A stretch of 64,000 bases of DNA from Mastigias papua (taxonomy: Eukaryota; Cnidaria; Scyphozoa; Rhizostomeae; Mastigiidae), in contig OZ025270.1 of NCBI GenBank assembly GCA_964019165.1, positions 9,276,450 through 9,340,449 on the forward strand. The letters run 5' to 3'. Each line of letters begins with the position of its first letter. Position 1 is the first letter of the stretch. The notes below the pieces were generated by a model. That model was given only the letters and a program-made list of their open reading frames with translations, was not told the origin of the DNA and searched no databases. The position numbers and the translations under genes are program-made. This document shows positions 37,601 through 64,000 of this stretch, in pieces.

Positions 37601-38874
37601 AAAGCAACTAGAACATACTATGCATGCACACATTGCTGATGTCCCTATTGATAATGATATCAATCAAACTGTAGAGAACAGCACTCAAATGAGAGCATGA
37701 AACTAAGGAGTAGATGAGAATAGGCCATGGGTGCATCACTGTGGGTGCTTTTTTAGTTGTCAGCAAAGGACCTGTCTCCCCAACAATGTGAACAATAAGA
37801 CAGTTCAAAGATACCAGTCACAGCCTACACACCTTAGGTGAAATATTGGCATACTGCTAGTATGCATTCTGAGTAAAGCTATTCCAGAGATTCATTCTGG
37901 CCAATCTTGCCTTCACGCCCAGGTAATACAAAAAAAATATTCAATCACAAGTTCTGCCAATTCTGGAAAAGAGAGGTGTTATGCCCTGCTTCTGCATGAT
38001 GCAAAGGAGAATAGATATGCTTCTACTGACTATAATCCCCACTACTAAATTATGAGATATTTCAAAGAGTGGCATTCCTTTTTTCCTATCCATTTACTGA
38101 CTTATGCACGTACAGAAATGACTGAAACAAGAAAGCTTAGCTAGTATGCCAAAGAGAAGACATAGTCCACTCTGGATGTCTCCAGTATAGGCTACTTGAC
38201 AACCCAGGGCGGAATCTACACAAACCTCATGCCAGATGTAATGCCACTGAATTATGAAGCTGTGCAACTGGTTCTATGGTCTAATGTGCAAACGCCAAGG
38301 ATATAAAAGCATTGCAATGGAAAGGTGTTATAGAAGTAAACATGGCATAATCATCATAAAATCTTTGATTATCTGGAGATTATTTTAGGGTAAGCACTGT
38401 TTCATCTTTGTTTTTCACCGACGTGCCAAGGAAATAAATGAGCACACGCTAGAGATAACAGGCGCAAGTTAAATGAATTCAACCTCGGATGGAATTCACA
38501 CTGGGCCTAAAGCAGACTATTAGACGATTAAATTCTCAAAATCAATATACAATGAGCTTGGAATCCACTCATCTCCCCTCAATAAAGTAAATATAGCTTA
38601 AAATTGATCAGTTTGCTCGCTGGATTCAACTACAAAGCACATTGAAAACTGGTACTGCCAAAGCAAAGAGCTTAGTAGGCCTTAGGCTGCTTTGAATCTG
38701 AAACAACCTTTGAGCGAATTATAGAGAATTCCTTTCAAGGCTACTTAACAGATTGTGCAATTCCACATATATAATTAGTGGTCTATTAACTCTTTAATTG
38801 ATACCTTGCTCTGTTGGTTCATAGGTTTCGTCGTATTCTTCATCAAGTATGACTTGGTTGTTTACAACCGCCAT
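10781..38874 (-). CDS. CEP164: CEP164-like centrosomal/distal-appendage protein (28 exons, plus tentative exon at 5272-5404)
   Basis: CEP164 sits on the distal appendages of the mother centriole. In known family members the N-terminus recruits TTBK2 kinase to start cilium formation, and the C-terminal part docks to appendages. Seen here: start codon at 38874; an N-terminal block alternating with human CEP164 ([36 protein letters not shown]); a WW domain; a Lys-rich stretch; an acidic linker; a long charged coiled coil; a late block [19 protein letters not shown] matching human AKEFLVQQTRSMRRRQ; and a polar tail. Every exon is bounded by AG...GT (one GC) with matching phases, giving 3839 coding nt to 10781, or 1323 residues if the terminal exon is added (human about 1460). 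The only weak internal exon is 16647-16687. Individual exons are listed in the group entries. Confidence 0.93.
12976..13462. mobile_element. Non-autonomous inverted-repeat element, hAT-like ends
   Basis: Left end CAGGGTTCAGAGTGAA and right end TACTCTGAACCCTG form a terminal inverted repeat of about 14 bp. The interior contains CCCTGACTTTT and TTCCCTGG motifs like those at 75-225. The CAGGG ends suit the hAT superfamily. I could not match an 8-bp target-site duplication. It lies in CEP164 intron 25. Confidence 0.6.
13809..14074. mobile_element. MITE with TCGCCAAAAGTCC termini
   Basis: Left TCGCCAAAAGTCCTTGGGAC and right complement TCGCCAAAAGTCCTGGGACA make a terminal inverted repeat of about 26 bp with one indel. 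The 266-bp body has no coding capacity. A single matching terminus occurs at about 34499-34526 in another CEP164 intron, which shows that it is a dispersed family. Confidence 0.8.
14573..15062. mobile_element. MITE with about 43-bp terminal inverted repeats
   Basis: Left GGGGTTAGTCATTTATAACT and right complement GGGGTCAGTCATTTAAAACT continue through CTGGGTACCGGGG to GGGTTAGAA with only about three mismatches over 43 bp. Sub-terminal sequence also mirrors (GAAAACTT/GTAAAACTTTTGACC). Length 490 bp, no open frame. Located in CEP164 intron 24. Confidence 0.85.
16068..16379. mobile_element. MITE with ACCGNANATCCTCGAATT termini
   Basis: Left ACCGTAATCCTCGAATTG and right complement ACCGCATATCCTCGAATTAG. 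The interior repeats CCCCCCTCGAATAAGCCCCC-like text near both ends. 312 bp, non-coding. Located in CEP164 intron 23. Confidence 0.75.
16405..16459. repeat. Decanucleotide tandem repeat (GAGCACTTTT)x5.5
   Basis: Five and a half perfect copies of GAGCACTTTT. The near-perfect identity suggests recent expansion or replication slippage. Confidence 0.95.
16783..16842. repeat. Tandem duplication of about 28 bp
   Basis: TTCGAATCAAAGGTAGAAGG, CATTGTTCGGATCAAAGG and GTTCGGGTCA show two adjacent copies of one unit differing by two bases. Confidence 0.6.
17202..17512. repeat. Minisatellite with 21-bp unit in CEP164 intron 22
   Basis: About 14 copies of TTTGAAAGAGAAAGGAAGAT, alternating with a variant TCTGAAAGAGTAAGGAAGAT. 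Because 21 is a multiple of three, several frames stay open: plus strand heptapeptides like [14 protein letters not shown] (114 codons), minus strand SLSNIFL-like. The pattern starts only 52 bp beyond the exon 22 donor. I treat it as intronic repeat, not as a gene. Confidence 0.85.
17564..20271 (-). CDS. CEP164: CEP164 exons 20-22: continuing coiled coil
   Basis: Exons 20051-20271, 19778-19849 and 17564-17960, joined through split codons in phase 2 and ending in phase 0 at ATG|GTATACAG. The peptide runs [20 protein letters not shown], then [20 protein letters not shown], then [19 protein letters not shown] and a long Glu/Lys region ending [16 protein letters not shown]. That last piece recalls the human HIEDLRKSL segment after the coil. 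The acceptor of exon 22 (GCTCCGTAG) was chosen because it alone restores the frame. An open frame continues downstream of the donor into the intronic minisatellite at 17202-17500 and should not be read as protein. Confidence 0.88.
19895..19928. repeat. Perfect 16-bp hairpin
   Basis: GTCTGTTAAAGTTAGT, CT loop, ACTAACTTTAACAGAC. It sits about 45 bp upstream of the acceptor of CEP164 exon 21. Confidence 0.85.
20585..22876 (-). CDS. CEP164: CEP164 exons 13-19: run of 60/63-nt coiled-coil exons
   Basis: Exons: 22814-22876 (63), 22390-22452 (63), 22067-22126 (60), 21782-21844 (63), 21653-21715 (63), 21033-21095 (63) and 20585-20647 (63). All are phase 0 at both ends, so any can be skipped or added without a frameshift. 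Each encodes 20-21 residues, exactly three heptads, of Glu/Lys/Arg-rich coil (for example [20 protein letters not shown]). Exons 16 and 17 are near-identical tandem copies 129 bp apart. Exon 17 has a GC dinucleotide at its donor (GAG|GCTAGG), so its inclusion in mRNA is uncertain; skipping it keeps the frame. Confidence 0.88.
21622..21879. repeat. 129-bp tandem duplication containing CEP164 exons 16 and 17
   Basis: Copies begin TAGCACCAACAAGCAATGCT (21622) and TAGCACAAACAAGAACTGCT (21751), and both run through exon, acceptor and upstream intron to AACAAACAAAAATTCGCACA. Within the 63-nt exon only two bases differ: one silent Leu codon and one Lys-to-Glu. The donor differs: GAG|GTTAGG in the transcript-upstream copy, GAG|GCTAGG in the other. 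Confidence 0.95.
23222..27743 (-). CDS. CEP164: CEP164 exons 10-12: start of the long coiled coil
   Basis: Exon 10 (27399-27743, 115 residues) opens with [20 protein letters not shown] and is almost entirely Glu/Lys/Leu heptads. Exon 11 is 25462-25651 (donor TTA|GTAAGAG) and exon 12 is 23222-23299. Phases join as 2, 2/0 and 0. Predicted residues about 362-566 form an uninterrupted charged coiled coil, equivalent to the central EEE/QKEQ-rich coil in human CEP164. Intron 10 contains the minisatellite at 26942-27250 and two mobile elements; intron 11 contains a tandem duplication. Confidence 0.92.
23893..24062. repeat. Tandem duplication of about 86 bp
   Basis: Two copies of CATCTAAACAAATTTTAACA through GAACGTGTGCAATACCGGCC, differing at a few positions. 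Intronic (CEP164 intron 11). Confidence 0.9.
25107..25340. mobile_element. CpG-rich MITE with AGCTGAATTCACAC termini
   Basis: Left AGCTGAATTCACACTGGATG and right complement AGCTGAATTCACACTAGACG continue into GCGGCGCG on both sides, a terminal inverted repeat of about 27 bp. The interior holds GACGCGTCG and TCGCGTC repeats. The concentration of CG dinucleotides contrasts strongly with the AT-rich surroundings. 234 bp, non-coding. Confidence 0.85.
25729..26267. mobile_element. TACTCTCCAGTCCGGAATAGA element, copy 1
   Basis: Termini TACTCTCCAGTCCGGAATAG and its complement CTATTCCGGACTGGAGAGTA, about 21 bp and perfect. Next to the ends are G-runs (AATAAGCGGGGGGGT), and the core contains GCATTTTTCGAAAAAATAAA. 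No transposase. 539 bp. Two related copies lie at 29527-30074 and 40914-41423 in the opposite orientation. It sits in CEP164 intron 10. Confidence 0.9.
26340..26650 (-). repeat. Dispersed repeat, copy 2
   Basis: On the minus strand this reads GTCTCGTGATTCTCTTAACA, TTTTCTTAGGATTTTGG and CTCATTTTCTTATAAAC, the same motif order as at 8290-8600 on the plus strand. Non-coding. Confidence 0.6.
26942..27250. repeat. Minisatellite of CATTCTTCCTTGCAA-type 15-bp units
   Basis: Roughly 20 degenerate 15-bp units (ACATTCTTCCTTGCA, GCATTCTCCCTTGCA). The unit length keeps frames open: minus strand gives Arg-Lys-Asn-Ala pentapeptides ([20 protein letters not shown]), plus strand Phe/Leu-rich text. Intronic between CEP164 exons 10 and 11; no evidence that it is translated. 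Confidence 0.75.
28004..33409 (-). CDS. CEP164: CEP164 exons 4-9: low-complexity linker with short conserved motifs
   Basis: Exons: 33206-33409, 31888-32013, 31172-31240, 28817-28903, 28260-28343 and 28004-28128. All join in phase 0 until exon 9 ends in phase 2. Recognisable islands are [18 protein letters not shown] (human has HLDIGALGGDFEYEE), DNLLGKSG (human GLLGSIYEDK) and [20 protein letters not shown] (human LDFGFRSRISEHLLDVDVL). Between them lie acidic stretches (FDEDDDDDL) and Ser-rich spacer. Family knowledge puts no enzyme here; it is a flexible linker. The conserved islands in the right order are the main argument that these separate short exons belong to one gene. Confidence 0.88.
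29354..30640. mobile_element. Possible hAT-like element carrying a nested insertion
   Basis: Left CTAGTGGTTCCCAGGGTTTG and right complement CAGTGGTTCCTAAACTTC resemble the CAGTGGTTCTCAA ends common in hAT elements. Between them lies copy 2 of the TACTCTCCAG element. A target-site duplication is not convincing, and the region 30090-30560 has no recognisable transposase. The pairing of the two ends is inference. Confidence 0.35.
29527..30074. mobile_element. TACTCTCCAGTCCGGAATAGA element, copy 2, with a duplicated end
   Basis: Starts TACTCTCCAGTACGGAATAG, contains GTCCCCCCGACTATTTATTT and CACCAGGACATTCTTATTGC as in the other copies, and ends CTATTACGGACTGGAGATTA. The last 96 bp (AGGAAATTTTTCCAGCTCCC onward) are tandemly duplicated to about 30115, so the right terminus occurs twice. 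Confidence 0.85.
33786..34085. repeat. Scattered TTTCAGTACTGGGC direct repeats
   Basis: AAGTTCAGTACTGGGCCT (about 33790), ATTTCAGTACTCAAATC and AGTTTCAGTACTGGGCGGGA recur in the same orientation within 300 bp of CEP164 intron 3. Origin unclear; no gene. Confidence 0.4.
34499..34526. mobile_element. Solo terminus of the TCGCCAAAAGTCC MITE family
   Basis: AAGTGTCCCAAGACTTTTTG followed by CCGAC matches the right terminus of the element at 13809-14074. No partner terminus was found nearby, so it is a truncated copy. Confidence 0.55.
34639..38874 (-). CDS. CEP164: CEP164 exons 1-3: conserved N-terminus and WW domain
   Basis: Exon 1 is 38805-38874 (23 codons plus one base, donor CAAG|GTATCA). Exon 2 is 37458-37569, and exon 3 is 34639-34846. 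The joined frame reads [20 protein letters not shown], then the [13 protein letters not shown] block, then the WW domain at about residues 54-88. Trp58 and Trp80 are the paired tryptophans, Tyr69-Tyr70-Phe71 the aromatic strand, and Pro83 (in WDHPCDEYF) the closing proline. Residues 96-130 are a Lys/Ser-rich tail ([16 protein letters not shown]), as in the vertebrate protein. In vertebrates this block binds TTBK2. An in-frame ATG at 39003 exists upstream of the chosen start, but homology begins only after 38874. Introns 1 and 2 (37570-38804 and 34847-37457) show no gene. Confidence 0.96.
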
Positions 38875-39479
38875 TTTGTCAGTCTCCTTTAGCGCTGCTA
38901 ACCTCAAATTCAATTGATTGAATTGAATTACAAGACTTCTTTTTGTTTTCGAATGGGATCCATGGGGTGTCACTGTTTCCCCAAAGGCGCTTCCAAAGTA
39001 CAAAGTGTCTACAAGAGCATGCCTCTCATAACTGCTACACTCCTTTTGTAAGTACCTTAGCCGAAATGACTTCTATCCTATTCAACATCCGTGACAAATA
39101 ATGCTGGTCGCCCCAATAATAGACATGTTAAGAGCAAACTATTTAAAATAAAAATAAGTTACCAAATGATAGTTCTGAAATATTGCTTATTAAAATGACT
39201 TAGCATAAAGCTATTGAGTTTATTTTGCCATCAAACAATGCATTCTTTGCCGTAAACTATATACTGTGAAATAGCCACCATATAATCTAAACAATTTCTT
39301 ATAAGAGCACACTTTATAAGAATAAAAATGCACGTAATACGAATACTAAAGCTGGTTTGGTCATTAGAATAGATTGTGAACGCGGCTAGAACAAGCTCAG
39401 CATCAGATAATTCAATTCAACTCATTTTAAATTCCACTATATACAAAGTAAAACAACAAATAACTAGATATAGATTAGT
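38875..39479. other. Upstream region of the CEP164-like gene
   Basis: The first 130 bases upstream of the start stay open in the coding frame but show no homology. I see no TATA box that I would trust. The promoter presumably lies here. The rest is AT-rich and featureless. Confidence 0.35.
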
Positions 39480-40135
39480 AACTCAATAAATAGAGAGAAC
39501 ACTTTTTATTAAAGGGGGATTCTCAAGGAGGAACTCTCCTGCTAGATACAAGGAACTCTCCTACTAACTTGAGGAGAGCACCCCTGCTGTACTACAATTT
39601 TATGCTTCAATAACGGATTTAAATTTTAAAAGCACCTAGTTCTAAATAATTCATACCTACATAGAGTTTTGAATTAATTTTTTTTAAGAATTTTTTGGAA
39701 GAAAATTTCGAAGTAGAGTTTTTCAATATTTCTGGGAGTTCATTCCACGTTTTTGCCCCCATATACCGAATGGACCTCAAACCATATCGAAAGCTATTTT
39801 TGCGATTGCGGAATACATCACCACAATTAGACAGTCTAGTAAGTATTCATGAACATCTGAGTTTAACAGAAAGAGATTATGAAAGTAATAGGGATTTAGC
39901 TTATTAATTGATTCGTATACGAAGCATAGTAGTTTGATTCGGAAAATATCATAAAACTGCAAAGGTTTGAATCTCTTGAAGGTGGGCAAAATATGGGAAA
40001 AAGGATGCTGATGCGCATTAGTTCTAACTATCTTTTTTTGTATTAGGACTAATGGTTCCAGATAAGATAAGAAATAAAACGAAGCAATAATGTGATTCCT
40101 GAAATCAACTACAGACAATCTTTTGGTAAACAAAT
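39480..40135 (-). pseudogene. 3' fragment of a CR1/L2-like LINE (reverse-transcriptase ORF C-terminus, frameshifted)
   Basis: Minus strand 39777-40133 encodes text like FKPLQFYDIFRIKLLCFVYE and SINKLNPYYFHNLFLL. After a frame change near 39840 it reads FRYGLRSIRYMGAKTWNELP, then a Lys/Ser-rich end. The G-x-K-x-W-N-x-L-P motif is the hallmark of the end of ORF2 in CR1/L2-type non-LTR retrotransposons. The 3' region at 39480-39600 carries GGGGTGCTCTCCTC and GAGAGTTCCT, matching the LINE tails at 48938 and 57818. It is 5' truncated, as usual for LINEs, and not functional. Confidence 0.8.
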
Positions 40136-40616
40136 CTGATACCGTTATTAATAAACATCATCATTTGTTGATTTACTCTTAAGCATAGCCCCACTGTATG
40201 TCCCAGAAACAGTATCCTGTATAAAGTGTTTCAAATATTTGCAAAATCACTCTTGAAATGCACGTTTGTTTTATAAGAAACCGGTTTATAAGAAACAGTA
40301 CTAGACAGCCTGAAATTTAAGAAACTTTTAGAACTCAAGGAAAAAGTTAAGAAACTTTAGAATTTTTTGTGCCCTCTTTCAGTTTCGGGAGCACATTTGT
40401 CCTCCAAGGATCTAAGTATCCATTATAGTATGTTTTCTGTGCTCAAAATCCAAAAGGCTTTCTGTGCACTACAAAGGGCAACTTTTTTTACGTTTTGTTT
40501 TCGTTTTCACTACGACTTTTTTCAGCAAATTAAGAAACTTTAGAACTAAAATGTGGCCAGAAATTAAGAATCTAGGCCGAGTTAAGTTTATTTTAAAAAA
40601 AATGTAGTGCATTGGA

Positions 40617-40708
40617 AGAATGTCTTCTCTAATATTGCCAATTGGTAGGAGACACTTTAAGTCTTAAAGTTTCTCCTACCAATTGGCAATGTTAGACAAG
40701 ACATTCTT
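40617..40708. repeat. Long hairpin, arms about 44 bp
   Basis: Left arm contains ATTGCCAATTGGTAGGAGAC, and the right arm its complement TTCTCCTACCAATTGGCAAT. The arms meet almost without loop at CTTTAAGTCTTAAAG. A few mismatches toward the base. Non-coding spacer. Confidence 0.85.
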
Positions 40709-40913
40709 GAAATTCTTACTGTACCAATTCTAGAAAAACTTAACACTGAATTTTTGGATTTGTAATATGCTTTATCTAAGAACATTTGCTAGAAAAAGTG
40801 GAGGGACTACACCCTCCCCTCCCTAGACGTTGCCGCCCATGAACACTTACTATGGTTCACGCCACAGATTTGCAACAGTATTCCCTCCTCTTAACAATGT
40901 TGTCCGAAGCAGA

Positions 40914-41423
40914 TATTCTCCATTCCAAAATAGACGTCCCCCCGACTATTTATTTTTTCAAAAAATGTACACCAGGACATTCTTATTGCAACCCCCCCCC
41001 CCGCTTACTAATTTTGAGCCAAGAGGAAATTTTTCCAACCAGATCCAGAATTGTCCGGCGAAAGTAACTCGTTGTGAATGTTTGTTTTGCTGAAAAAATG
41101 TTAACGTCAAATGAGTAATTGCTGCAAGAAGCACTGAAAACGCAGCTGACAGTTGTGCCAATGATGATGACATTATGGACGACGATGATAGGCACATTTC
41201 TGGTATGCTAGAAATATGTAATAAATATAATAAGTTCTTTTTGAAAAAGCTGAAATTTTTATCCAATGCATATGTTGGCCTTCTCTCCACCTCAATCTAT
41301 AACAGCCCACCCCATAGACGTTCACCTTTGAGCATTTTCCACCCCCCCCCGCTCATTTACTTTCAGCCTTTTTTCCAACCGCCCCGCTTATTGTCACTCC
41401 CTTCTATTCCGGACTGGAGAGTA
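40914..41423. mobile_element. TACTCTCCAGTCCGGAATAGA element, copy 3
   Basis: Left terminus is degraded (TATTCTCCATTCCAAAATAG), the right is intact (CTATTCCGGACTGGAGAGTA). Interior blocks shared with copies 1 and 2 are CCCCCCGACTATTTATTTTT, CACCAGGACATTCTTATTGC and GACGATGATAGGCACATTTC. 510 bp. It lies in the spacer between the two genes. The internal open frames on both strands are not a transposase I recognise. Confidence 0.88.
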
Positions 41424-43518
41424 CGAATAGCCATGCAGTTGGAAATATCCTTCTGAAGTGTTAACTGTTTTTGGATTTAGGCTATTGAACCAACAGTTTG
41501 AGGGGGCTGTATTTTCACTGCTGCCACGCAGGCTAGTACTTCTACTAAATATTCATCTTCCACTCATCCCATGAAATTCTACTTTCCTGCTCAATTTTAT
41601 TTCACGGTAACTATTAAACTTATGCTCCCTACGACTACAAATGAGGTCTTTCCTCAGACCAGCAAAGAAAATGGCAAATTTTCATTGGCTCACACGGACA
41701 CAACTGCAACGTTTACAAGTGTCTCAATAATTTCTAAATGTATATAATAATGTTCCCCACCATAACAATTCTTAAAGAAATTTCAACTAGGGGGCAAATT
41801 TATCAAACATTGACAGCAAGAAGAGGAAAAACCTCATGACAACGCTCTGCAGACACAACTGTAGAAGGCAACCCACACTCCACTTTACAGTACACGGCAA
41901 AATCGCAAATTCCTTTTACATGAGGCTACACTAAACCACCAGAGTATCACTCTCCTTGAAACAGTTCTCGAGAGGGCCAAAACAAATTATACTGCCAAAT
42001 TGTTCGCATTTTACAAAGCAGATATCTCACGCATCTTTCATCTAACGAAATGGTTTGGATCAGTGTTTTTCGAGTCGAGAGGATGATATCAATAAAGCCA
42101 GTCTCCAACGAAAGTGCTTTCTGTGTCATAAACAAACATAATATTCCATTCTATTAATTGACACACATATTAAACAAAGCAACATCACCTAATTGTATCG
42201 TTAATTGAAATAAAACATGAAAAAGTGCATATGACAGCGGGAACCTATTATCAATTAACAGCTTTATGATATACGGCCATTTACATTCCGTTACTTTCTC
42301 GTTATCACGGTGTATTCCTCTGAAAACAAAGTCTAGTACTAAATACACTTGGGACAATCCAGCTCCACATGTTCTACTGGCAATTCACCTTCACATGCAC
42401 TCCCGACGTTATTTTCATATTAGATAAACAAAATATATCGAGCCAATTCCATATTCACCTGAAATATTATGCCAAGCTATTCTACAATGACATGCTTGCG
42501 AAATGGTGAAACAATGACTTCTCAAACCGTCCGTGCACATCAATGGTAGATACTGCAAGCATCAAAACGGATTTCTCCAAGATTCCTCAACTAGACTTTG
42601 CTTGGAGAGGCACCATGGAAAAAGTTGAAACAGGGCGGCTTCGAAACGGATAAGCTTCGAAAGGCGCGCACAAACCGTTTCCCTCTCAAATTAACTAGCG
42701 CTAATGTCTCAGCAGACCAGGGCTGAATGCGGCTACATGATCTTGCTCGTGTACTGCCATACGCCCAGTTCCACAAGTATTTTCTGCATTTCAAAGGTGC
42801 AAATGACCTATCCCAATGGCTGTAGGAACAGAAATCCTCGTCTTTCTTTCCAAGTGGGAATGACTGGGGCTGAAAAGTGATAACCGCGCGGTACAAGAAG
42901 CCGCTTACAGGCCTGATTTGGTAAATTCACATAACTAAGAAATGGTGATACAAGAGAACACCAAGTTAATAAATACATAGTGATTATATATCATTAGAAA
43001 TCAGAATTAAGGTTTAGAGTTCGTGATTAAAATACCACATATTAGCATAAAAATCACTCAATAATCAGGAGATACATTTAATGAGGAAAAGACGCTAAAA
43101 GCATAAAGGGAGTGTTCAGATTGTCTGGCTCGTTGGCGGCAACATTACATAGACTGGTAGTCACTTGAATTTCCTCGTGCTAACTAACATAAAACACCCA
43201 GCACCTAATTATAAAACAGTTTCGTACATCGAATTGCGAGAAAATACCGTGTGTAAAAACAAATTATAACTAAAGACGGAAAAACCTGATAAATTACGAT
43301 GCATCGCCGAAACAACAGAGACTTGTTTGAAACGATGTTTGTGGTCCAATTTATAAATTACATGTTTCAACACAGATTCCATAATTAGAGAAGATTATAG
43401 GTAAGATAAAGCACACAAGAACATCCTAACAACTTCATAAATTCTATATCATCATCATGGTCATCATCATCATCATCCTTTACACAGTTTTCCATGATTG
43501 TGATGTTGCTTGCTAATT
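41424..43518. other. Gene spacer; 3' flank of the Na+/K+-ATPase gene
   Basis: No conserved protein. A minus-strand 101-codon frame at 42591-42896 is unsupported. On the minus strand an ATTAAA at about 43077-43082, roughly 440 nt after the ATPase stop codon, is a possible poly(A) signal. A CAT-rich patch lies at 43450-43480, inside the presumed 3' UTR. Confidence 0.4.
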
Positions 43519-63905
<20,387 letters not shown>

Positions 63906-64000
63906 CTATAACACCTAGGGGTTCAGAAACAAACGGTATTTACGTCTTTGGAAGAAGTAAAAATAGTACGAAAATATAAAACTAAACTGATCTGGAAATT

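Noticed and set aside
42591..42896. 101-codon minus-strand open frame 3' of ATP1A
   Set aside because: No homology; probably chance in a locally GC-richer patch.

Overview
The window is a stretch of an AT-rich, intron-rich metazoan genome. Introns are spliced with GT-AG signals and run from about 60 bp to several kb. There are no operons, rRNA, convincing tRNA or CRISPR. Introns and spacers are crowded with short inverted-repeat transposons, LINE tails, minisatellites and microsatellites. Both genes are animal-type: a centriolar distal-appendage protein and a P-type Na+/K+-ATPase. The ATPase C-terminal region has an invertebrate look (FFET in M9, YDESRR near the end), so I read this as a ciliated non-vertebrate animal, probably marine. 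I cannot name the phylum.

Layout. 1-5271: no gene I can support, only short tandem repeats. 5272-38874: CEP164-like gene on the minus strand, rebuilt here from 28 exons plus a tentative terminal exon. It starts with the conserved N-terminus and WW domain at 38874 and ends in a serine/arginine-rich tail at 10781, possibly extended by an exon at 5272-5404. Its introns carry most of the mobile elements, and a 1.2 kb nested fold-back element and a 440 bp GGT/GAT/CAT repeat lie in the last intron. 38875-43518: spacer with a CR1-like LINE fragment, a copy of an inverted-repeat element and a hairpin. 43519-63905: Na+/K+-ATPase alpha subunit on the minus strand, rebuilt from 19 exons with consistent phases to a predicted 1027 residues ending in the diagnostic ETYY.

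The two genes lie head to tail on the same strand and have unrelated jobs: cilium assembly, and the plasma-membrane cation gradient. I see no functional link between them.

Most interesting points: (i) charged residues (R and E) at both positions bordering the first extracellular loop of the Na+/K+ pump, the known determinants of cardiac-glycoside resistance; (ii) a run of seven CEP164 exons, six of exactly 63 nt, all phase 0, each encoding about three heptads of coiled coil, with a recent tandem duplication of one of them whose donor is GC rather than GT; (iii) a set of near-perfect hairpins, including twin hairpins with the same apex, and nested fold-back elements. Exon limits were derived by hand from conserved peptide matches, splice signals and phase agreement.
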